DNA of 7,494 bases from Propionibacteriaceae bacterium (GCA_031268065.1 JAIRXX010000345.1:1-7494), one strand, 5' to 3'. Positions 1 through 6,626 are shown, numbered from the stretch's first letter. A program made the numbers and translations. Notes: generated by a model from the sequence alone, not told the origin.

Positions 1-53
1 CGATGCCTTGCTCAAAGACTTGAAGGCGCGAAATACACCGTTAAGCCAATCGG

Positions 54-124
54 AGCGAGCGACGGGAATCGAACCCGCCTCTGCAGCTTGGGAAGCTGCC
101 GTTCTACCGATGAACTACGCTCGC
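54..124 (-). tRNA. tRNA-Gly (anticodon CCC)
   Basis: Read on the minus strand, the gene folds into a complete cloverleaf. The 7-bp acceptor stem is GCGAGCG/CGCTCGC, the D stem GTTC/GAAC, the anticodon stem GCAGC/GCTGC with loop TTCCCAA, and the T arm GCGGG-TTCGATT-CCCGT with one G-U pair. The anticodon CCC (complement of 90-92) reads GGG glycine codons. The discriminator base is U, and C35/C36 are the usual glycine identity bases. The mature body is 71 nt. The bases after the discriminator are CCG, so the 3' CCA is not encoded and must be added by CCA-adding enzyme, as is common in actinobacteria. A weak -10-like TAGACT lies at 137-142 on the minus strand, about 12 bases upstream of the 5' end; no convincing -35 or terminator is visible. 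Confidence 0.97.
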
Positions 125-254
125 GGACGCGGCAGCAGTCTAGCAGGCCAGCTAGCGATCTTCACCAACCCCGATTCAAATTTTCATGCGGCTGGGGATG
201 CCGACATGGACGCTCTAGCCGTTGCCGGACGCCTGAAGGTTTAGACTCATCGGC

Positions 255-890
255 ATGGATTTGCGAGCTATGCGCAAGAGCTATGAGCTGGGAGAGTTGG
301 ACGAGGCCGCCCTGCCGGGCAGTCCCCAAGCCGTCTTCGAGAAATGGATGGGGGACGCCATCGCGGCTGGGTTGCCTGAGCCTAGCGCTATGACGCTGGC
401 TACGGTGGATCAGCGCGGACGTCCGGCTACCAGGGTGGTGTTGTTGAAGGGCGCCGATGCTCGCGGACTGGTTTTCTACACTAATTACGATTCGCGCAAA
501 GGGCGGGAATTGGCTGCCAATCCCTATGCCGCCCTCCAATTCCACTGGGTCGAGTTGGAGCGGGTGGTGCGGGTGGAGGGCCTGGTAGGGAAAACAGATG
601 AGGCTGAATCCGACGCCTACTTCGCCACCCGCCCGTTGGATTCGCGGATCGGCGCTTGGGCCTCCCCGCAGAGTGAGGTGATCTCTTCGCGGGCGGTCCT
701 GCTGGCCAACGCCGCCAAAGCCTCCGCCAGGCACGGGCTGCGCCCACCCCGTCCTGGGCATTGGGGCGGCTACCGGCTCGTCCCCGAACTATGGGAATTC
801 TGGCAGGGCCGGAAATCCCGGCTGCACGACCGGGTGCGTTACCGCCTAATAGACGGCGGCGGCTGGGAGAAAGAACGCCTCGCGCCCTGA
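255..890 (+). CDS. pdxH: Pyridoxamine/pyridoxine 5'-phosphate oxidase
   Basis: FMN-dependent cytoplasmic enzyme that oxidises pyridoxamine 5'-phosphate or pyridoxine 5'-phosphate to pyridoxal 5'-phosphate with O2, in vitamin B6 synthesis and salvage. The 211-residue product is close to the E. coli length (218) and collinear with it. It has an N-terminal RKSY (residues 7-10) like the substrate-binding RREY, RVVLLK (60-65) and YTNYDSRKG (75-83) for FMN phosphate, DSRIGAW in the middle, WGGYRL and EFWQG near the C-terminus, RLHDR (189-193) for substrate phosphate, and the family ending RLAP. An in-frame TGA at 234-236 rules out a much longer N-terminus. No Shine-Dalgarno is well placed: GAAGG at 235-239 is 15 bases away. 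A -10-like TAGACT at 242-247 would put transcription start near the ATG, so a leaderless mRNA is possible (inference). ATG at 270 is an alternative but would remove residues before the RKSY motif. It converges on the LCP gene. Confidence 0.97.
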   Translation: MDLRAMRKSYELGELDEAALPGSPQAVFEKWMGDAIAAGLPEPSAMTLATVDQRGRPATRVVLLKGADARGLVFYTNYDSRKGRELAANPYAALQFHWVELERVVRVEGLVGKTDEAESDAYFATRPLDSRIGAWASPQSEVISSRAVLLANAAKASARHGLRPPRPGHWGGYRLVPELWEFWQGRKSRLHDRVRYRLIDGGGWEKERLAP

Positions 891-993
891 CCCGGCCCGA
901 CGAGGGTCCAACGAGGACAGGCAGCGATGCCGAAAGCCAGCCAAAGACCAGCCAGGCCAGTAGGCTCCTGTTCGGCAACCGGCCCGGCCCCGG

Positions 994-2091
994 TCACTTC
1001 TTAGTCAGGCCGGGAGAGGTGCCGTATTTCTCGATGTAGGCGTCCAGGTCGTCGTTCTGGACCGCCTTGGCGAGATCGGCCATCTGCTTCTCGTCAACGA
1101 TGTCGATGGAGGCGTTCGCCGGAGACCGGCCATAGCCGCTGACCGGTGCCTGCAAACCGATCATATCGGCGCCCTTGGACAGCCGCAGCGAAGCCCCAAT
1201 CGAAATAATCTCCGGATTGGTGAGCTTGGAATCCAAGGTGAAATAGCCGCCCACTTCATCAAGGACGGCCTGCATCGCGGCTGGATTCGTCAAAGTGTCC
1301 GGGGTGGCGAGTTTGAGGAACACCGCCCGCAACACTGTCCGATGCCGCTCGGTCCGGCCCAAGTCGCCACCGGGCAGACCGCGCCGCTGCCGCACGTAGG
1401 CCAGCAATTCGTCACCAGACATGGTGACCTCGCCCTGCGGGAAGTGATAGCCCAAGTTGGTGGATTCGACGCGGTTGTTGAAGGTCACCCCGCCGATCAC
1501 CTTGGTTATCTGCACGAAATTCTCGAAATCGATCACCACGGTGTGATCCATGCCCACCCCGACGAGTTTCTGCAACGTCTTGACGGTCAACGCCGGCCCG
1601 CCAAAAGCGTAAGCGGCGTTGATCTTGTTCTTGCCGTGGCCGGGTATCGACACGTACATGTCGCGCGGGAAGGAAATCAGATATATCTTCTTCCGGTCAG
1701 CGCTGACATGCATGACGAGCAGCACATCGCTGCGCCCGTCCTCGATGTCGCCACGGGAATCCGAACCCATCACTACGATATTCAACGGGCGGGTCTCCAC
1801 CGGCGCGGACGGCACCGGGAATTCCGGATCGACCACAACCAATTCTTCATCACGCGGGATGTTGTCCAATGCCGTATTCGCCAATTGCCAGGCCCAAGCC
1901 GCCCCACCCAGCAAAGCGACCACCAACACTCCGACTGAGATGCACAGCGGCAACACCCAACGCCGCTTCTTCTTAACCTTTTCCCCCACCTCAGGATTGG
2001 CGGCAGTCGCCCCATCGCCAACAGACCCAGGCAAGACCGAGGTCTTCTCCGCAGGCTGGGACTCCTGTGGCGGCAAGAACAAATCTGACAT
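994..2091 (-). CDS. LytR-CpsA-Psr (LCP) family cell-wall glycopolymer transferase
   Basis: LCP proteins are membrane-anchored enzymes that act outside the cell and transfer lipid-linked glycopolymers (for example arabinogalactan or teichoic-type polymers) to peptidoglycan. The 365-residue product has a cytoplasmic tail of about 44 residues rich in Pro/Glu and ending in KVKKKRR, one membrane helix at about 46-68, and then the LCP domain. Visible LCP signatures are GSDSR (109-113), GRSD (119-122), SFPRD (140-144), GKNKINAAYAFGG (153-165), and the Arg-rich stretch from R234 to R251 with D243 and R246, matching the pyrophosphate-binding arginine/aspartate set. I chose ATG at 2089-2091 because AAAGGG lies six bases upstream; a TTG at 2107-2109 would add six residues but leave that Shine-Dalgarno inside the gene. 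No other wall-polymer genes are nearby, so the polymer is unknown. Which LCP paralogue it is cannot be told. Confidence 0.95.
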   Translation of the reverse strand: MSDLFLPPQESQPAEKTSVLPGSVGDGATAANPEVGEKVKKKRRWVLPLCISVGVLVVALLGGAAWAWQLANTALDNIPRDEELVVVDPEFPVPSAPVETRPLNIVVMGSDSRGDIEDGRSDVLLVMHVSADRKKIYLISFPRDMYVSIPGHGKNKINAAYAFGGPALTVKTLQKLVGVGMDHTVVIDFENFVQITKVIGGVTFNNRVESTNLGYHFPQGEVTMSGDELLAYVRQRRGLPGGDLGRTERHRTVLRAVFLKLATPDTLTNPAAMQAVLDEVGGYFTLDSKLTNPEIISIGASLRLSKGADMIGLQAPVSGYGRSPANASIDIVDEKQMADLAKAVQNDDLDAYIEKYGTSPGLTKK

Positions 2092-2112
2092 CGAACACCC
2101 TTTCGGCAAATA

Positions 2113-2132
2113 CGCCTATTTAATCTTAGGCG
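2113..2132 (-). promoter_or_regulatory. 20-nt inverted repeat in the LCP gene leader
   Basis: CGCCTA and TAGGCG form a perfect 6-bp inverted repeat around an AT-rich 8-base centre, ending 21 bases before the chosen LCP start codon. On the minus strand the centre includes TAAGAT, a plausible -10 box (4 of 6), so the palindrome could be an operator over the promoter. It could instead form a small stem-loop in the 5' leader. No good -35 is seen. The symmetry is direct observation; a regulatory role is inference. Confidence 0.45.
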
Positions 2133-2254
2133 ATCCACGCAACGTCCCGGCGCACGACGGCACATCATTGAGCATAAGGGAGCGGAACCGAGCACTCCTG
2201 CGCCATCTCGAATTCCTTTCAAGGCCATCAAGGCTGGCGGCGGAGAATACGACC

Positions 2255-2288
2255 GAGGTGGAGGACTCGCGGATGAGTCCCCCACCTC
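2255..2288 (-). terminator. Strong hairpin downstream of the SDR gene, probable transcription terminator
   Basis: The arms GAGGTGGAGGACTC (2255-2268) and GAGTCCCCCACCTC (2275-2288) pair over 14 positions with one mismatch that becomes a G-U pair in minus-strand RNA, with a 6-base loop. It lies about 30 bases past the stop of the last operon gene and before the LCP gene. There is no U-run on the minus strand (GGTCGTATTC follows), which is common for actinobacterial hairpin terminators. On the plus strand it is followed by TCTTAA, but no plus-strand gene leads into it. Confidence 0.6.
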
Positions 2289-2293
2289 TCTTA

Positions 2294-2331
2294 ATGGGGT
2301 TTACCCCGCTGTGATGGGGTTTACCCCGCTG
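2294..2331. repeat. Two tandem 18-bp direct repeats, each with a GGGG/CCCC palindrome
   Basis: ATGGGGTTTACCCCGCTG occurs identically at 2294-2311 and 2314-2331, separated by TG. Each unit contains GGGGTTTACCCC, which can form a 4-bp G-C stem with a tetraloop. The right copy contains the SDR stop codon (TTA at 2321-2323 on the plus strand, TAA on the coding strand) and its last two codons; the left copy lies just beyond it. The pair sits immediately ahead of the 14-bp hairpin in the direction of transcription, so it may help termination or protect the mRNA 3' end. It may also be a recent small duplication without function. Confidence 0.8.
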
Positions 2332-3136
2332 CCTGCGACTGCGCCTCCATGACTGTGCCCAGGTTGAACTCGCCGGTCCACAGGGTGAGTCCGCCGTCTG
2401 CGACGATGGTCTGACCGGTTACCCAGCTCGCGTCTTCACTGGCCAGGAAGGAATACACACCGGGAAGGTCGTCCACTATCCCGACACGTCCGAGTGGGGT
2501 CACCTCGGCGTAGTGCTTCTCCAGTTCGGGGTATTCAAACAAGGCGCCCGGCCCTGGGTGGGAGTTGATCGGCCCCGGTGCGACGGCGTTGAAGCGAATG
2601 CCGTCTTTGCCGTATTCCAACGCCATGTAACGGGTCATATTGATGACCGCCGCCTTGGCGCCGAAGTAGGAATTGAGTGAGAAATTCACTCCCAAACCTG
2701 AGATCGACGCCGTGGTGACCACATTTCCGCGCGTCTTCCGCAATTCGGGCAGGGCAGCCCGCACGCAGAAGAACTGCCCGTTGACGATGATGTCCAGGAT
2801 TCGCTGCCATTCCGCGACCGGGACGGTCTCGATGTCCCCGAAGCTCGCCGTTCCGGCGTTCGGGATCAAAATGTCGAGCTTCCCGAATTTCGCAACCGTC
2901 TCGGCAACAGCGTTCTCGACGCTCTCCAAGCTGGTGACGTCAGTCTTCACATAGTGGGTGCGCTCGGCACGGGCCACATCGGCTACGGCAGCGGCAAAGT
3001 CAGCTTCCACTATGTCTGCTGCCACAACGCTGGCCCCCTCAGCGAGAAATCTGCGGGCCACTCCCAATCCGATCCCTTGGACGCCGCCAGTCACCAAGAC
3101 GACTCTGCCAGCGTGGCGCAACGGTAATTTAGTCAT
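2321..3136 (-). CDS. Short-chain dehydrogenase/reductase (SDR), classical type
   Basis: Cytoplasmic NAD(P)-dependent oxidoreductase acting on a hydroxyl or keto group. The 271-residue length is usual for classical SDRs. The Rossmann motif is TGGVQGIG (16-23), D41 at the end of the second beta strand favours NAD over NADP, and DV (66-67) and NAG (93-95) are present. The catalytic tetrad is N119, S144, Y157 and K161 (SISG and YFGAK), so the enzyme should be active. The later APGPI motif (near residue 190) and the GQTIVADGG motif near the C-terminus also fit. AAGGAG six bases before the ATG supports the start. It is the last gene of the operon, 32 bp after the transketolase C-terminal gene. A polyol or sugar substrate is inferred from its neighbours; SDR sequence alone does not define it. 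Confidence 0.95.
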   Translation of the reverse strand: MTKLPLRHAGRVVLVTGGVQGIGLGVARRFLAEGASVVAADIVEADFAAAVADVARAERTHYVKTDVTSLESVENAVAETVAKFGKLDILIPNAGTASFGDIETVPVAEWQRILDIIVNGQFFCVRAALPELRKTRGNVVTTASISGLGVNFSLNSYFGAKAAVINMTRYMALEYGKDGIRFNAVAPGPINSHPGPGALFEYPELEKHYAEVTPLGRVGIVDDLPGVYSFLASEDASWVTGQTIVADGGLTLWTGEFNLGTVMEAQSQAAG

Positions 3137-3168
3137 TGTTTTCTCCTTGATCTTTGTCAGTTTTCCGG

Positions 3169-4176
3169 TCAGTTGTGCGGAGCGGAGCCAAGCTTCAGCA
3201 TTCTCCGCATAGTTTCGTAAAGCCCATCGGCGTCGTAACCATTCAGCCGGTAGAGGTAATTCGGCGTGGCGATGGGAACGTAGTGGTCGGGGCAGCCCAG
3301 AATCTTGAAGTCGATTCCAACGCCGTTCTCAGCCAAGACCGCGCCGACGGCAGACCCCAGCCCTCCGATGACACTGTGGTCTTGCGCTGCGACGACATGC
3401 CCGGTCTTCGCCGCCGAAAGCACCGCCGCCTGGTCCAACGGCTTGATTGTGTGCATGTCGACCACCCGCACCCGCGCTCCGAAATCGGATTCCAACCGCT
3501 TGGCTGCCTCAACGGCGTGATGGGTGACGATTCCAGCTGCGATGAACGCGCCGTCATCGCCATCTTTGGGCACACCGGCCTTCCCGATCTGGAAGTCAGC
3601 GCCAGCTGGGTACAGGCTGCCGGTTGATTCCCGCCCCATTCGGATGTAAATGGGCTTGTCCCAATTCAGCGTCGCATTGAGCACTTGTTGAATCTGGGAA
3701 GGGTCGCCCGGCTCGATAACTGTCATATTGCCCAGAGCCGTAAAGATGGCGACGTCCTCTAGGGCGCAGTGCGTCGCCCCGGATTCCCCGTTGGAGTATC
3801 CGGCTCCGTTGCCGATGATCCGCACCGGCAATCCGTTGTAGCAGATGTCGTCGCGGACTTGTTCACAGGCCCGCATTGCCGCAAACGGGGCGAAAGTAAA
3901 CGCATAGGGCATGAAACCCTCCTGCGCCAGGCCTGCGGCGAAGCTCATTAGCGACTGCTCGGCAATACCCACGTTGTAAAACCTGTCGGGGAATTCCGCC
4001 GCAAATGGGTTGACTCTCGACGAGGTGGCGACGTCAGCGACGACAACGACCATCTTCGGATTCTCACGGCCCAACTCGACTATGCACTCACCCACCGCGT
4101 CACGCAGGGAGGAAAGCACTTCCATGTTGAAGGTGAAATCTGTCGGCGAGGTAAATTCTTGTCCGGCGTCGGTCAT
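3169..4176 (-). CDS. Transketolase, C-terminal subunit (pyrimidine-binding and C-terminal domains)
   Basis: Second half of a split thiamine-diphosphate transketolase; with the N-terminal subunit it would transfer a two-carbon ketol unit from a ketose donor to an aldose acceptor. The 335-residue product starts its pyrimidine-binding domain near residue 22. It carries NVGIAEQ (68-74), with E73 as the glutamate that activates the cofactor, YAFTFAPF (91-98), and GESGATHCALEDVAI (130-144), whose H136 matches the active-site His of the THxxxED motif. The C-terminal domain follows, with AAQDHSVIGGLGSAV. I chose ATG at 4174-4176 because it forms an ATGA overlap with the stop of the upstream subunit, typical of translational coupling; ATG at 4186-4188 would add four residues. 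DXS and pyruvate dehydrogenase E1 share this fold, but a separate small N-subunit with transketolase motifs favours the transketolase family. Confidence 0.94.
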   Translation of the reverse strand: MTDAGQEFTSPTDFTFNMEVLSSLRDAVGECIVELGRENPKMVVVVADVATSSRVNPFAAEFPDRFYNVGIAEQSLMSFAAGLAQEGFMPYAFTFAPFAAMRACEQVRDDICYNGLPVRIIGNGAGYSNGESGATHCALEDVAIFTALGNMTVIEPGDPSQIQQVLNATLNWDKPIYIRMGRESTGSLYPAGADFQIGKAGVPKDGDDGAFIAAGIVTHHAVEAAKRLESDFGARVRVVDMHTIKPLDQAAVLSAAKTGHVVAAQDHSVIGGLGSAVGAVLAENGVGIDFKILGCPDHYVPIATPNYLYRLNGYDADGLYETMRRMLKLGSAPHN

Positions 4177-5030
4177 GACTGACCCCATTTCTCTTCGTGG
4201 GCGGCAACCAGCTCGGCAACTGCTTTGGTGTAGTCGTCATTGCTCAGCTTCCCGGCGTGCCAGGAGACGTTGTTCTCCATATAGCTAATGCCGTGGCCTT
4301 TCACTGTCGCCGCGATGATGACCGTCGGTATCGCAGAATCCGGCTCGGGCAGGGCGTCGAAGGCGGCGAGGATCGCCGCCATATCGTGGCCGTCGATCTC
4401 CACGACATTCCAGTTGAAAGCCCGCCACTTGTCAGCCAGCGGCTCTAGCGACATCAATTCCTCGGTACGGCCATCGAAAGTAAGCCCGTTGCGGTCCACC
4501 ACCACAACCAGGTTGCCCAGCTTGTACTGTGTACTCAACATCGCGGACTCCCACATCGAGCCTTCCTGCAATTCGCCGTCTCCGACCACTGTGTAGACCC
4601 GGCTGACACCGTTCCGTTTGGCTTTGAGCGCTTGGGCAATGCCGGTCGAGACGGGAAAACCGTGGCCCAGCGATCCGGTGGAGACTTCCACATGGGGATT
4701 GATTAGGTTGCACGAATGCATCCCGAACCTGCCGAAATCAGTGGCGTATTCGGAGTAAATCTCCTCCGGGTCGTAGCACCCGATAGCCGCTTGGTTGAAA
4801 GAAGTCACCGCGGCGGCGTGGCCCTTGGATAAGACGAACCGATCGCGCAAATCCCATTTCGGCTCCTGTGGCCGGTATTTGAGTTGGTATTGCCATAGCC
4901 CGGTCATCAGGTCGGCAACGGACATGTCGCCGCCGATGTGGATGCCGGTCTGGTTGCACAGCTTCAGCAGGTTGAGCCGTATCTCCAAAGCCGCCTTGGC
5001 AAGTCTGCTGACTGTTTGTTCATCGGCCAT
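4173..5030 (-). CDS. Transketolase, N-terminal (diphosphate-binding) subunit
   Basis: First half of a split transketolase, binding the Mg2+-diphosphate end of thiamine diphosphate. The 285-residue product has HIGG (31-34), with H31 at the usual active-site position, SKGHAA (68-73), TGSLGHGFPVSTGIA (118-132), and the cofactor motif GDGELQEGSMWE (150-161) closed by DRNG (179-182), where D151 and N181 are the expected metal ligands. VKGHGIS and a WHAG motif lie near the C-terminus. I chose ATG at 5028-5030, with GAGG nine bases upstream inside AAGGAAGTGAGG. A GTG at 5043-5045 would add five residues, but its purine run is too close. The gene begins 36 bp after the transporter stop and overlaps the C-subunit by 4 bp, so the two chains should be made together. 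Such two-subunit enzymes often serve specialised sugar pathways rather than the housekeeping pentose phosphate cycle (family knowledge; the substrate is not shown here). Confidence 0.95.
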   Translation of the reverse strand: MADEQTVSRLAKAALEIRLNLLKLCNQTGIHIGGDMSVADLMTGLWQYQLKYRPQEPKWDLRDRFVLSKGHAAAVTSFNQAAIGCYDPEEIYSEYATDFGRFGMHSCNLINPHVEVSTGSLGHGFPVSTGIAQALKAKRNGVSRVYTVVGDGELQEGSMWESAMLSTQYKLGNLVVVVDRNGLTFDGRTEELMSLEPLADKWRAFNWNVVEIDGHDMAAILAAFDALPEPDSAIPTVIIAATVKGHGISYMENNVSWHAGKLSNDDYTKAVAELVAAHEEKWGQS

Positions 5031-5066
5031 GCCGCACTGCCTCACTTCCTTGTAATTTGTTTTCGT

Positions 5067-6505
5067 TCACATGAACTCGATTCCAGAATCCGCGTGGCGC
5101 TGCTTGAGTTCGGCCACGACTTTGCTGTAAGTACGCTCATCCAGCTTGTAGAAGAGGTAAACCACGCCGGTGATGACCGCTAGCACACCCGGCCCGAGGG
5201 AGAAGATGACGTTGATCGCATCCTTGACCGCCTCGGGCTGTTCGGTGCCGCCGACGTAGCCGACGCTCGCCAGCAACAGCCCCATCACCCCGGCGACAAT
5301 GGCAGTGCCGAGCTTGTTGGCGAAGAGCACGCAAGCCCAGACGAACCCGTCCACCCGCACCTGGCTCAGCCATTCGCCGTACTCCACTGTGTCCGGCACG
5401 CATCCGTAGATAAGAGACGAGATTGCGCCGGTGAAGAAACCGGTAATCGCAGCCAGCACGTAGAAACCCCAGATGCTGACATTCGGGGTGATCCAGTAGT
5501 TGACCACGGCGAAGATGCCGAAGCAGATGAAAGACCAGCCCGCAACGTGCCCCTTGTTGCCCAGCAGCCGACTGCTCGCCCAGGGGCCGGATAGGTTGCC
5601 GACCATGCCAGCCACCAGCGCGATGGCGTTGAAAGTGGCGAACATCATCTCGTCACCAACGGTGTAGGTGAAGTAGTACAGGTAGATTGCCGAACGGCCA
5701 TACATCAAGATGCCCTGCAAGAAGAATCCGACCATCGAGATGATCAGCGGCCAGTTGCCCTTCAGCACCGCCAGTTGTTGCTTCATCGGAATCTTCGCAG
5801 ATTTGGGCACTTCAACGATCTCGCGGGCCTTGAAGAATAGGTTGATCGAGAACGGGATGGATATGGCGCAGAAGAGGGCGACCATCGCCAGATAGCCACG
5901 CCGGTTGTCGCCCGCGCCGAAGAGGTTCACCAGCGGGATCGCGGAGACCGAGATGATCCAGAAGATGCCAGATGAGCAGAACAACCGGATGCCCGCGAGC
6001 TGGGTGCGGTCACCGGGATGCTGGGTCATAGTGGACATCAGCGACCCGTAGGGGATGTGGTGGCCGTTGAAGACGACCATGAATACCAGATAGGTGGTGT
6101 AAGCCCAGACGAGCTTTCCCGAATCTGACTCGAAGGGGATGGTGAAGCAGAGCACCGTCACTATCGGGGCCGCGATCCCGCAGACCAGAATTCACGGTCG
6201 ATATCGGCCCCACTTGGTGCGGGTGCGGTCGGCTAGTGATCCGATGACCGGATCCATGACAGCGCCGAAGACCCGTTCAATGACAAATAACAACGACACC
6301 GCCGCGACACTGATCTGGGCGACATCGGTCAGGAAGAACATCAAGAAGGACATCACCAATCCGTAGATGGTGGTGTTGACCCAATCGCCAAGTCCAAACT
6401 GAATCTTCATTCCCATAGACAGTCGCGGCAACGAGCCGCCGTCTTGCTCCGGTTTTACGGTGGTTTCGTCGTTGACGTCATCCAGGGGGGGGGGGATTGG
6501 GTCAT
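5067..6505 (-). pseudogene. GPH-family (MelB-like) sugar:cation symporter, disrupted by a C-run frameshift and an in-frame TGA
   Basis: Twelve-helix MFS-type transporter of the glycoside-pentoside-hexuronide family, expected to carry a sugar or glycoside inward with a cation. Family motifs are GLGDW before helix 1, ERVFGAVMDP with the DRTRTKWGRYRP loop after helix 2, IPYGSLMSTMTQHPGDRTQLAGIR in the middle, and PDTVEYGEW with a downstream RVDG near helix 10. Two lesions exist. The best start, ATG at 6503-6505 with AGGGAG five bases upstream, runs through 11 C residues (6485-6495) and as written stops at TAA 6455-6457 after 16 residues. One extra C gives a 479-residue frame of normal family length. 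Second, codon 105 of that frame is TGA (6192-6194) where Trp normally follows GRYRP; the frame then continues open to the stop at 5067. Internal starts (TTG 6429-6431, ATG 6414-6416) avoid the first lesion but lack a Shine-Dalgarno. Either lesion could be a sequencing error; as given, no full-length protein is made. Confidence 0.88.
6485..6495. repeat. 11-base homopolymer (G on plus strand, C on coding strand) in the transporter 5' end
   Basis: Eleven consecutive G residues on the plus strand lie 7 bases downstream of the transporter's best start codon, inside the coding part. Read from ATG at 6503-6505 the tract encodes Pro codons. With 11 bases the frame ends in a 16-residue peptide, and with 12 or 9 it joins the transporter frame. 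Tracts this long slip easily during replication, so length variation in a population is expected. Confidence 0.9.
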
Positions 6506-6583
6506 GCGTTCTCCCTGCGCTCTGATCCGCTGCGTTGCGAAAGCTGTGGAGTGCGGCAGTCTCACTGTCTGAACTATCGCACT

Positions 6584-6617
6584 TTTCGGATAACTACAAT
6601 TACACAGATATTTCGGA
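6584..6617 (-). promoter_or_regulatory. Candidate operator: two TCCGAAA direct repeats at the operon promoter
   Basis: On the minus strand TCCGAAA occurs at 6611-6617, in the spacer between -35 and -10, and at 6584-6590, at the predicted start of transcription. The copies are 27 bp apart and share outer T residues (T, two bases, TCCGAAA, two bases, T). These positions suit repression by the divergent GbsR/MarR-type regulator. MarR-type operators are usually palindromic and these copies are not, so the binding protein is uncertain. Confidence 0.35.
6595..6600 (+). promoter_or_regulatory. Possible -10 box of the regulator gene
   Basis: TACAAT (5 of 6 to consensus) on the plus strand overlaps the minus-strand -10 of the operon by two bases, so the divergent promoters would compete for polymerase. 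No good -35 lies 16-18 bp upstream. Transcription would start near 6607, about 75 bases before the chosen regulator start. Confidence 0.3.
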
Positions 6618-6626
6618 AGAAGTCAA
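6599..6626 (-). promoter_or_regulatory. Predicted sigma70-type promoter of the transporter-transketolase-SDR operon
   Basis: On the minus strand TTGACT (6621-6626, 5 of 6 to consensus) and TGTAAT (6599-6604, 5 of 6) are 16 bp apart. Transcription would begin near 6592, giving a leader of about 87 bases to the ATG at 6505. The surrounding DNA is markedly AT-rich compared with the genes, as promoters in GC-rich genomes often are. Confidence 0.6.

Noticed and set aside
1..53. Gene end or signal at the left edge
   Set aside because: No conserved frame, RNA fold or repeat could be supported in this short stretch.
8..244. Plus-strand ORF of 78 residues across the tRNA gene
   Set aside because: It reads through the antisense of tRNA-Gly, giving the well-known spurious ATGIEPA-type peptide; no start signal or family match.
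891..993. Terminator between convergent pdxH and the LCP gene
   Set aside because: Only short G-C stems such as ACCGG/CCGGT near 979-994 are visible; none is strong enough to call.
1342..1938. Plus-strand ORF of 198 residues inside the LCP gene
   Set aside because: It lies wholly antisense to a gene with clear LCP motifs and has no recognisable domain; similar long antisense frames in the transketolase and SDR genes were dropped for the same reason.
5067..6194. TGA read as an amino acid (recoding) to rescue the transporter
   Set aside because: Genes throughout the window end in TGA exactly at their family C-termini, so TGA is a normal stop; no selenocysteine-type element was seen near it, and Trp, not Cys, is expected.
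6455..6505. 16-residue Pro-rich leader peptide before the transporter
   Set aside because: It is better explained as the out-of-frame 5' end of the transporter; no attenuator stem or run of regulatory codons for an amino acid pathway follows.
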